This document shows, in pieces, positions 43,335-49,772 of a stretch of DNA of 64,000 nt. The first letter of the stretch is position 1; every line of letters begins with the position of its first letter. The stretch is from Syntrophus sp. (in: bacteria) (lineage in GTDB: Bacteria > Desulfobacterota > Syntrophorhabdia > Syntrophorhabdales > Syntrophorhabdaceae), in assembly GCA_013824835.1 (NCBI GenBank), contig PNOM01000004.1, forward strand, positions 1 to 64,000, written 5' to 3'. The notes below the pieces were generated by a model. The model was not told the origin of the DNA. It saw only the letters and a program-made list of their open reading frames with translations, and made no database searches. Both the position numbers and the translations under genes were made by a program.

Positions 43335-43909
43335 AAAGTAACTCCCTCAAAATTTTCATCAATAAAGGAATGATGTTTGTCTTTTTCGGATGTTTCGGTC
43401 ATAACAAGAGGCCAGATGATTCCAAGACTTGTATCAGTGACATTAAGGGCGCCTTCTGACTGCGGGTGGAATGATGCAGACACCAGATAGATCACTTCGC
43501 AATTTTCGCTGAGCGCCTGGAAGCCATGGGCAAACCCTTCAGGGATCAGCAGGCTTCTCTTATTGGCAGCAGACAGGATTTCGCCGTGCCAGCGCAGGAA
43601 GGTGGGAGAGCCTTTTCGGATATCGACTGCCACATCAAATATCTCACCCTTGAGGCAACTGACGATCTTAACTTCAGCATGGGGCGGATACTGGAAATGA
43701 AGCCCGCGAACAGCACCCCTGTTCCTGGTGAAGGTGTGGTTGATCTGGGCTATGCTTTTTTTTAAACCAGGCTGAAAAAATTCGTCGGCACAAAAAAAAC
43801 GGCTGAAAAAACCCCTGTGATCCTCAATGGGATTGCGTTGAGCAATCATTAACCCGGCAATAGGAGTGGTTTGAAAATCAAAACGTTTAACAGGCGTATC
43901 CTCACTCAT
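43331..43909 (-). CDS. RmlC-like NDP-sugar epimerase with altered active site
   Basis: A 192-residue cupin of the dTDP-4-dehydrorhamnose 3,5-epimerase family. It keeps DHRGFFSRFF, RGLHFQ with the catalytic histidine, IFDVAVDIRKGSPTF and IPEGFAHGFQAL. Where Salmonella RmlC has ATNYYSPSSEG with catalytic Tyr138, this protein reads VSASFHPQSEG, so the tyrosine is serine. The enzyme may therefore epimerise only one carbon, use another acid, or not be an epimerase. Substrate is presumably the CDP-4-keto-6-deoxyglucose made by RfbF and RfbG. A 60-base gap with a hairpin separates it from rfbG. Confidence 0.85.
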   Translation of the reverse strand: MSEDTPVKRFDFQTTPIAGLMIAQRNPIEDHRGFFSRFFCADEFFQPGLKKSIAQINHTFTRNRGAVRGLHFQYPPHAEVKIVSCLKGEIFDVAVDIRKGSPTFLRWHGEILSAANKRSLLIPEGFAHGFQALSENCEVIYLVSASFHPQSEGALNVTDTSLGIIWPLVMTETSEKDKHHSFIDENFEGVTL

Positions 43910-43946
43910 ATTAAATCCTCGAAAAATTTTTATACTAATTAATGAC

Positions 43947-43964
43947 CCTGCTGCTTGCAGCAGG
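43947..43964 (-). terminator. Hairpin between rfbG and the RmlC-like gene
   Basis: CCTGCTGC and GCAGCAGG form a near-perfect inverted repeat (effective 7-bp stem, 4-base loop) six bases after the rfbG stop codon. There is no T-run on either strand, so it more likely tunes transcript stability or partial read-through than ends transcription. Confidence 0.4.
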
Positions 43965-43969
43965 AATCA

Positions 43970-45064
43970 TCAAGTCCATACAAGCCTCTTGTTAGTCCTG
44001 TCAATCATGTAATTTTTTAAATTGTCGATGCTCAGCACTCTGCCGTTTTCATAAAATTCTTTATACCACCTTGTTGCTATTGCAAGGGTCTTTTCGATGT
44101 TCCAAAGGGGTTTCCAACGAAGTATTGCATGCGCTTTTGAACAGTCAAGCTTAAGCAAGCCCGCTTCATGAGGGGCATTCGTATCCGTCTTTATTTCGTA
44201 TTCTATTTTATCCCATTCCTTTTTAATTTCCATTAATACGGTCTCAACATCAATGGTGCTCTCATTATCGGGTCCGAAGTTCCATCCTTCTGCGAGATCT
44301 GTCCTGCCTTCCAGAAGTTTTTGCCCGAGCATTAAATATCCGGATAATGGTTCAAGTACATGCTGCCATGGACGGGTTGCCCTTGGGTTTCTTATAATGA
44401 CTTTCTCGTTCTTGCTTGCAGCTTTCATAATATCAGGCATCAATCTGTCAGCAGCCCAGTCGCCGCCGCCGATAACATTGCCTGCACGTACACTTGCCAG
44501 AAGAACGTTATGTGTTCTGCCGTAATCCCTGAGATTGAAAAATGAATTACGATAGCTTGAAGTGACGATTTCGGCGCACCCCTTGGAAGCGCTATATGGA
44601 TCATAACCGCCCATAGGATCATTCTCGCGGTATCCCCAAAACCATTCTTTATTTTCGTAACATTTATCACTGGTAATATTCACTATTACCCGTACAGAGG
44701 CTGTGTGCCGGCACGCTTCAAACAGATTTATTGTTCCCATTATGTTTGTTTCTAATGTCTCAACGGGGTTGTTGTATGAGTATCTTACCAGTGGCTGAGC
44801 CGCAAGGTGGAAAACGATTTCCGGCCTGTGGTTTTTCAGGGCGGAACGAATAGCATCTATATCCCGTATATCCCCTGAAATAGAGGGCATATTTAAGTCC
44901 AACAATTGAAAATGATTCGGCTGCGACGGGGGATGAAGCGAAAACCCAACAACATTCGCCCCAAGCTCTTTCAGCCATAATGCAAGCCAGGAGCCTTTAA
45001 AGCCCGAATGGCCTGTAATGAACACCCGTTTGTTTTCCCAAAAATTATCATTTATAGACAACAT
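43970..45064 (-). CDS. rfbG: CDP-glucose 4,6-dehydratase
   Basis: A 364-residue SDR enzyme that turns CDP-glucose into CDP-4-keto-6-deoxyglucose. It shows VFITGHSGFKGSWLALWL, the FKG variant of the NAD-binding loop typical of CDP-glucose dehydratases, VFHLAAQPLVRYSY, and YxxxK in YDPYSASKG. The frame is open to 45133, but the first 23 codons overlap rfbF; the ATG at 45064 is 5 bases after the rfbF stop and gives the usual family N-terminus. The gene pair rfbF-rfbG is standard. Confidence 0.95.
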   Translation of the reverse strand: MLSINDNFWENKRVFITGHSGFKGSWLALWLKELGANVVGFSLHPPSQPNHFQLLDLNMPSISGDIRDIDAIRSALKNHRPEIVFHLAAQPLVRYSYNNPVETLETNIMGTINLFEACRHTASVRVIVNITSDKCYENKEWFWGYRENDPMGGYDPYSASKGCAEIVTSSYRNSFFNLRDYGRTHNVLLASVRAGNVIGGGDWAADRLMPDIMKAASKNEKVIIRNPRATRPWQHVLEPLSGYLMLGQKLLEGRTDLAEGWNFGPDNESTIDVETVLMEIKKEWDKIEYEIKTDTNAPHEAGLLKLDCSKAHAILRWKPLWNIEKTLAIATRWYKEFYENGRVLSIDNLKNYMIDRTNKRLVWT

Positions 45065-45068
45065 TATG

Positions 45069-45845
45069 TTAATCCCATACCTTCCAGGGTGCGTTGCCGG
45101 TCTTCCACAGTTCTTCCAATAAAGCCTTATCACGCATCATATCCATGGGCTGCCAGAAACCACAGTGCCGGTAGGCCATGAACTGCTGGTCTGCCGATAT
45201 TCTTTGCAGGGGATCCAATTCGAGATTAACACTGTCTTCGCTAAGATAATCAAAAACCTCAGGCTCCATCACAAAAAATCCACCGTTAATCCAACTGTTA
45301 TCACCTCTTGGTTTTTCTTTGAAACCCTTTACTTCACCGACTTCAGATATATCAAGCGCACCAAACCTGCCGAGCGGCTGAGCCGCGGTAACCGTGACAC
45401 ACTTCCCGTGAGACCTGTGAAATTTTATCAGTTCGTTAATATTAATATCTGAAACTCCATCACCATAGGTAAGCAGAAAGGGTTCATTGCCGACGTATTT
45501 TTGAATACGCTTGACCCTGCCACCCGTTGCCGTTGCATATCCTGTATCTACCAGGGTAACGGTCCATTTTTCTGCATAGTGCTGATGGGTAAATATCTCT
45601 TTCCCGTTTTTAAAATTAAAAGTTACATCTGATTCATAAATCAGATAATTTATAAAGTATTCTTTGATTACATTGCCTTTATATCCAAGGCATATGATAA
45701 ATTCGTTGAAGCCGTAATGAGAGTAAATCTTCATTATGTGCCAAAGCATCGGCCGGTCGCCAATTTCTATCATAGGTTTCGGTTTCAAGTGCGATTCTTC
45801 GCTAATTCGGGTGCCTATGCCACCGGCCAGAATGACTACCTTCAC
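45069..45845 (-). CDS. rfbF: Glucose-1-phosphate cytidylyltransferase
   Basis: A 258-residue nucleotidyltransferase making CDP-glucose from CTP and glucose-1-phosphate. The N-terminus KVVILAGGIGTRISEESHLK has the nucleotide-binding signature, followed by KPKPMIEIGDRPMLWHIMK and FLLTYGDGVSDININELI. I start it at GTG 45845 behind GGGGG at five bases, giving the usual family N-terminus; a longer frame to 45884 would run into the sigma54 promoter. It is the first gene of the glycan island and commits sugar to the CDP branch. RfbH, needed for 3,6-dideoxyhexoses, is absent. Confidence 0.95.
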   Translation of the reverse strand: MKVVILAGGIGTRISEESHLKPKPMIEIGDRPMLWHIMKIYSHYGFNEFIICLGYKGNVIKEYFINYLIYESDVTFNFKNGKEIFTHQHYAEKWTVTLVDTGYATATGGRVKRIQKYVGNEPFLLTYGDGVSDININELIKFHRSHGKCVTVTAAQPLGRFGALDISEVGEVKGFKEKPRGDNSWINGGFFVMEPEVFDYLSEDSVNLELDPLQRISADQQFMAYRHCGFWQPMDMMRDKALLEELWKTGNAPWKVWD

Positions 45846-45879
45846 GTTGCCCCCATACAATAAGGATATCAATATAACC

Positions 45880-45895
45880 AGCAAGTATTATGCCA
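45880..45895 (-). promoter_or_regulatory. Sigma54 promoter of the glycan island
   Basis: Minus strand TGGCATAATACTTGCT, an exact match to the sigma54 consensus TGGCAYRN4TTGCW with correct GG-to-GC spacing. It lies 35 bases upstream of the rfbF GTG. The same class of site precedes flgF and the GH108-like gene, tying the glycan island to the flagellar programme. Confidence 0.8.
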
Positions 45896-46155
45896 AAATA
45901 TGGATATATGCGATGTAAAGGCTTTATGGGATGTGGATGTTGCTTGAAAACATTAATTAAACATCATTACTGCTGCATGTTAAACGTATGTAGTTATCTT
46001 TAACTCAACCCTGATTTTGTACCATATCTTGTAGGTTATGAAAATATTTACGGCTCAAGCGCCTATAAATGACAATAATTTGACAATATTATTTTGAATC
46101 GATCTGTGACATCATTCAACGTCCCATTGACTGTATCTGGGGTTATCAGTTTCTT
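45896..46155. other. Intergenic region between the glycan island and fliS
   Basis: About 260 A/T-rich bases. I see no protein-like frame. An enhancer for a sigma54 activator could lie here, but no specific site was recognised. An 8-bp inverted repeat (GTATCTGG at 46133-46140 with CCAGATAC at 46168-46175) spans the end of fliS with a long loop and was not called a terminator. Confidence 0.4.
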
Positions 46156-46578
46156 TCAAGCAATTCCAGATACTGTTTTTACCTTATTTTCCGGGGAAAA
46201 TCGTTTTTGCTTCTCGTTTTCATAGGCCCCTTCAAAACCCTCGTTTATCTTCGTGAGCAGGGACTTGCACTCGTCAATGCCCTTTATATCAAGACTAAAT
46301 TGGATGTTTCTCAGCCGTCTGATAAGGTAGACATATAAGCTTGAAAGATTTCTCGGTATCTCTCCATAGGATCTATCGAGGGAGCTGTCAAGGATTTCGA
46401 TTGCTGTCATGATTTTTGACAGTTCACGGTCTTTCACCAGATAGTTCTGATTTTCTATGGCATGTTTTACAATCTCAAGCTTCTCCAAAATAATTTGATA
46501 AACTTTAAGTAATACCTTCGGCGTATCATCCAGGTTTACGCTTCTCTCGACATTGCGGTACGCTTCGTATGGGTTCAT
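46156..46578 (-). CDS. fliS: Flagellin export chaperone FliS
   Basis: A 140-residue four-helix chaperone that binds the C-terminus of flagellin. The N-terminal MNPYEAYRNVERSVNLDDTPKVLLKVYQ is characteristic. The ATG at 46578 follows AAAAGGA by six bases and is the family start; the frame extends further up to 46620 only by overlapping fliD. The C-terminal 30 residues are charged and extend slightly past the usual end. It is the last gene of the fliC-flaG-fliD-fliS series. Confidence 0.92.
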   Translation of the reverse strand: MNPYEAYRNVERSVNLDDTPKVLLKVYQIILEKLEIVKHAIENQNYLVKDRELSKIMTAIEILDSSLDRSYGEIPRNLSSLYVYLIRRLRNIQFSLDIKGIDECKSLLTKINEGFEGAYENEKQKRFSPENKVKTVSGIA

Positions 46579-46597
46579 ATATGTTCCTTTTGGATAA

Positions 46598-48421
46598 TTA
46601 CCAAGTCTGTTTCCTGGCATCAGACGTATTGGTTAAGAACGTTTTTAAGGTGTTCGATTGGCTGATGAGTGACTCAAGGGCATTGTACCTCTTTCGCATC
46701 AGATCCGCCTGTCGTTCAAACCGCGCATCCATTTCTGCAAGCCTGGAATTGAGGCTTGTGATCTCGTTCTGGACCGACTCTGTGATATCTTTTAAGGTGC
46801 CCGTATAAGGGTCTACATAGACATTCATCTTGTCGTACAGAGAGGTGCCGAAATTCTTGAGGAGGGTTACCACATCCCCCCTGTTGTTCAAGAGGGCTTT
46901 TTTGAGGGCATCGGTATCCATGCTTATCGTGCCGTTACCCGCAAAGGCTATGCCCGCGGAGGAGAGGGTTTTGTAAAGGGTGTTACTGCTTGTCTCGGCA
47001 AAGAGCGCATTGGTAATGTTGTTTTTGATCGTAGCAAGGTTTACATCGCCGAGCAGGGCCTTGGAATCGGTGGCGCTGTACGTGTTCTGTTGCTTTATGG
47101 CAGTGAGTATATCACTGATGTTCCCGATATATGTGGTGAGTTTATCGATGAGCGTATCGTTGTCTGCTAAGATTTTGACTTGAATGGGCGTGGCGCTGGC
47201 GGTAGTACCTGCCAGGTTGAGTGTTATGCCCTCTATCGCTTTTGTTACTGCGTTGGAGCTGGAAGTAATGGGAAAGCCGTCTACTTTCAGGGAGGCATCC
47301 TGACCCGCAGTGATCGTATTCTTTCTTGTTCCCTCAAGTATGCCGAGCGTCTCCAGTACGTTGTTCTGGTCGGCCAGGTCCGATAGTCCCACGTTCGTTA
47401 GCTTCAGCTTGTAGGTTGTCACAAAGTCGTCGTCGGTGACGCTCACTACAGATGCCACGGTCCCCGTAGGAGGATCTGCATTTATGGCGGCGGCAATGGA
47501 GTTGAGAGTAGCCGTGGAAAGGTCGATCGCATAAGTCTTATCCTTTATCGTCACTAATCCTGACTGAGGAGCAGTGAGGCCAAGAAGTGTACTGATCTTT
47601 TTGTCAGGGGTGTCTGACTCCTTTGTGCTATCCCTGTAGGTGTCGCTCAGCACGTCCGACCCGGAGGCATGGGCAAGCTGTTTCGTGCCCGTGTGAAGTG
47701 TGAGTTGTTCCAGCACAGTCGAGTTGCTTCCGTTTTTCAGGGACATGCCCTCTGCGCCCTCTGCGTCCGACTGTAGGGTAAGCCGGTATTCCGTCGCGGA
47801 AACACCGATAATAGCAGCAGTAATACCGGAGCTTACACTATTTATCTTTGTCATCACCCCAGCGAGGGTGTCGGTGGCGAGTATGTTGACAGTTCTGTTG
47901 TTTACCACAAGATCGCCACCCGTAAAACTTGGATTCAGAACATTCAGGGCTGTATTTTTTGAGGTAAAAATATCGGAGTTTATCTTTTCTGCCTTTGCAA
48001 GGGCAGAGATCTCCACCGAGTATGTACCGGGACCGGCGGCTTTATCCACAGAGACATTCATGATGTCGGCGGTTTTTACCTCCGAATCCGCACAGTAAAG
48101 AGAAGAATAGAACAACTTATAACCGTCATCGGAATTGAACTTCTCCGTATCGTTTATCAGTGTGGTTAGAGCGGAAAGGGATGTATTAAACGTCTGCCAG
48201 GCGGTAAGCTTGTTCTCGTAGTCTTTTTTACTCCTTGTGTAAGGGGCTTGGTTTGCCGCTTTCTTGGCAGCGATTGTCTTCTCAACAAGGGTTTCCCAGT
48301 CTATGCCGCTTGTTAATCCTGCACTTTGAAAGCCTTTACCGGTGCTCGTAATGCTCGTAGTGCTCGTAATGCTGGGAGTTGCGGGGCTTGTAGTGCTGCT
48401 GATCGCTGTGCTGTCGGCCAT
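46598..48421 (-). CDS. fliD: Flagellar filament cap protein FliD
   Basis: A 607-residue filament cap protein. It opens with a Ser/Thr-rich tail of about 28 residues containing imperfect SITSTTS-type repeats, then the FliD N-domain with FQSAGLTSGIDWETLVEK. The C-terminal FliD domain has AGIAFAGNGTISMDTDALKKAL and ends in a coiled coil (SLNSRLAEMDARFERQADLM). It caps the growing filament and helps flagellin fold. It starts 4 bases after flaG ends. The Ser/Thr tail is longer than I would expect and is a possible glycosylation target, which is speculative. Confidence 0.95.
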   Translation of the reverse strand: MADSTAISSTTSPATPSITSTTSITSTGKGFQSAGLTSGIDWETLVEKTIAAKKAANQAPYTRSKKDYENKLTAWQTFNTSLSALTTLINDTEKFNSDDGYKLFYSSLYCADSEVKTADIMNVSVDKAAGPGTYSVEISALAKAEKINSDIFTSKNTALNVLNPSFTGGDLVVNNRTVNILATDTLAGVMTKINSVSSGITAAIIGVSATEYRLTLQSDAEGAEGMSLKNGSNSTVLEQLTLHTGTKQLAHASGSDVLSDTYRDSTKESDTPDKKISTLLGLTAPQSGLVTIKDKTYAIDLSTATLNSIAAAINADPPTGTVASVVSVTDDDFVTTYKLKLTNVGLSDLADQNNVLETLGILEGTRKNTITAGQDASLKVDGFPITSSSNAVTKAIEGITLNLAGTTASATPIQVKILADNDTLIDKLTTYIGNISDILTAIKQQNTYSATDSKALLGDVNLATIKNNITNALFAETSSNTLYKTLSSAGIAFAGNGTISMDTDALKKALLNNRGDVVTLLKNFGTSLYDKMNVYVDPYTGTLKDITESVQNEITSLNSRLAEMDARFERQADLMRKRYNALESLISQSNTLKTFLTNTSDARKQTW

Positions 48422-48425
48422 CTGA

Positions 48426-48743
48426 TCACACCTTCTTATTCGATGTCTCTTGTATAATCTGCTGAAATCTTTTCATAAAAGTTATTGAGTCGGTCCCCGG
48501 GACTTGCCGTACGACCTCTTGATTCTGACTGTCAATAACCGTAATAACAACCCGGTCAATATCGGTATCATAGTTCATTCTTACCGTTTTGACAGACAGG
48601 GTTTCCTGCTTCACCTTTTCCGCAACCTTTGCTGCCTCTTCATCTCTATGTGGCGCCTGGACATCCTTAACTGCCCGCTTGTCATGCGGGGAGCTGATTT
48701 GCGGCTTCGCAATGGAAATATTTTTTAAAATGTCTATATCCAT
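48426..48743 (-). CDS. flaG: FlaG family flagellar protein
   Basis: A 105-residue protein of the FlaG family, whose members influence filament length. The family core is VRMNYDTDIDRVVITVIDSQNQEVVRQVPG followed in part by SITFMKRFQQI; the N-terminal 45 residues are charged and disordered. It sits between the flagellin gene and fliD, the standard place. No promoter was found in the gap to fliC, so it is likely read through from the flagellin promoter past the hairpin there. Confidence 0.9.
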   Translation of the reverse strand: MDIDILKNISIAKPQISSPHDKRAVKDVQAPHRDEEAAKVAEKVKQETLSVKTVRMNYDTDIDRVVITVIDSQNQEVVRQVPGTDSITFMKRFQQIIQETSNKKV

Positions 48744-48763
48744 GGCATCACATACCTTTTTTG

Positions 48764-48791
48764 ATTGCCCCCCTCGTGTGAGGGGGGCAAT
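48764..48791 (-). terminator. Strong hairpin between fliC and flaG
   Basis: ATTGCCCCCCTC and GAGGGGGGCAAT form a perfect 12-bp stem with a 4-base loop, 13 bases after the flagellin stop. On the minus strand it is followed by CAAAAAAG, not by a T-run. It should protect the flagellin mRNA or lower read-through into flaG-fliD-fliS, giving excess flagellin over cap and chaperone. Confidence 0.65.
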
Positions 48792-48804
48792 ATGTCGTTA
48801 ATTG

Positions 48805-49629
48805 TTACCCTTTCAACAGGGATAGTGCCATCTGTGGGGCCTGGTTCGCCTGAGACAGCATCGATACTCCTGACTGCTGCAGTATCTGGGCCTTGGTAAA
48901 GTCGGCCATCTCTCCGGCAAAGTCCGCGTCGGTGATGGTCGAGTTTGCAGCTTTCGTATTCTCGTACATGGATGTCATGTTGTCGACCTGGAACTGGATC
49001 TGGTTCATTGTAGCGCCGATAGTTGCCTTGTTCGTGTTGATTGAGGCAATGGCAGTGTCCACAGCCGTGATATATGCCTGGGCGCTGGCAACAGAGTCTA
49101 AGCCGCCGGTGGCGAGGGATGTGGCACCTATAGATGCTGCACTGACAGAGACCTGACTGAAGGATACCTGTTCAGATGTGCTGTTTGTGTCGCCCAACTG
49201 GAAGGTAAAGGTGCCGGTGCCAAAGACAGCCGTGTCGCCGTACTTAGTGGAAGTACTGATGTTATCAAGTGCTGTTTCGAGTTTGTTTGATTCTGTTTCG
49301 AGCTTATCCCTGTCTACAGTGTTCGATGATGCAGCCTGGGTAGCAAGCTCTTTCAACCGTAAGAGGATGTTACTCGCAGTATTCATCGCGCTTTCTGCAG
49401 TCTGCAGCATGCCGATAGCCTGGTTGCCGTTGTCAATGCCCTTGGCAAGGGATGCAGCCTTCACGTTCAGTTTTAAAGAGATTGCCGCGCCGGCAGCGTC
49501 ATCTTTTGCCGAGGCCACCTTGGTGCCTGAAGAGAGTCTCTGTAGGGCCTTGTCCTGAGTAGCCTGGTTCGCTGATAAATATTTCTGTGTGTTGATTGAA
49601 GCAGTGTTTGTTGCGATTCTAAAAGCCAT
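48805..49629 (-). CDS. fliC: Flagellin
   Basis: A 274-residue flagellin. The N-terminal D0/D1 part includes ASINTQKYLSANQATQDKAL, LSSGTKVASAKDDAAGAAIS; the C-terminal D1/D0 part includes TKAQILQQSGVSMLSQANQ and ends in a run that matches the FliS-binding tail. The variable middle is very short, so the filament has nearly no D2/D3 domain. Surface glycans, if present, would sit on Ser/Thr of the D1 region, which is rich in both. An AGGGAGG ribosome binding site lies seven bases before the ATG, in a structured leader with a sigma28 promoter. Confidence 0.97.
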   Translation of the reverse strand: MAFRIATNTASINTQKYLSANQATQDKALQRLSSGTKVASAKDDAAGAAISLKLNVKAASLAKGIDNGNQAIGMLQTAESAMNTASNILLRLKELATQAASSNTVDRDKLETESNKLETALDNISTSTKYGDTAVFGTGTFTFQLGDTNSTSEQVSFSQVSVSAASIGATSLATGGLDSVASAQAYITAVDTAIASINTNKATIGATMNQIQFQVDNMTSMYENTKAANSTITDADFAGEMADFTKAQILQQSGVSMLSQANQAPQMALSLLKG

Positions 49630-49731
49630 GGTAAACCTCCCTGTTTTTTTTATTTTGGCATCATGCCAAATTTTTTAGGGACTTAAATGAGAAGCCTTTT
49701 CACCTCCCTTTGTTGCTGTCTGTCCCTTATG
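49630..49731 (-). promoter_or_regulatory. Structured flagellin leader with GGA motifs (probable CsrA target)
   Basis: The predicted leader of about 100 bases has three GGA motifs (minus strand; 49723-49725, 49705-49707 and 49638-49640). The last is part of the ribosome binding site, and the second sits in an AGGGAGG sequence that mimics one. TTTGGC and GCCAAA make a small hairpin (49655-49671) just before it, and AGGGAC can pair with GTCCCT. CsrA binds GGA motifs; csrA and fliW are encoded just upstream. Confidence 0.6.
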
Positions 49732-49737
49732 AATGTA

Positions 49738-49764
49738 TTATCGGCAAGGGATCTCAAAACTTAA
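49738..49764 (-). promoter_or_regulatory. Sigma28 (FliA) promoter of fliC
   Basis: Minus strand: TTAAGTTT (49757-49764), 11-base spacer, GCCGATAA (49738-49745). The -10 is a perfect match to the sigma28 consensus and the -35 differs by one base. Confidence 0.9.
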
Positions 49765-49772
49765 GTATAGTT

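Noticed and set aside
43970-45064. Complete 3,6-dideoxyhexose (tyvelose or abequose) pathway
   Set aside because: rfbF and rfbG are present, but RfbH, the enzyme that removes the 3-hydroxyl, is not encoded in the window.
49655-49671. TTTGGCATGATGCCAAA as a sigma54 site before fliC
   Set aside because: The GG-to-GC spacing is too short; it is an inverted repeat in the leader, and fliC has a perfect sigma28 site.
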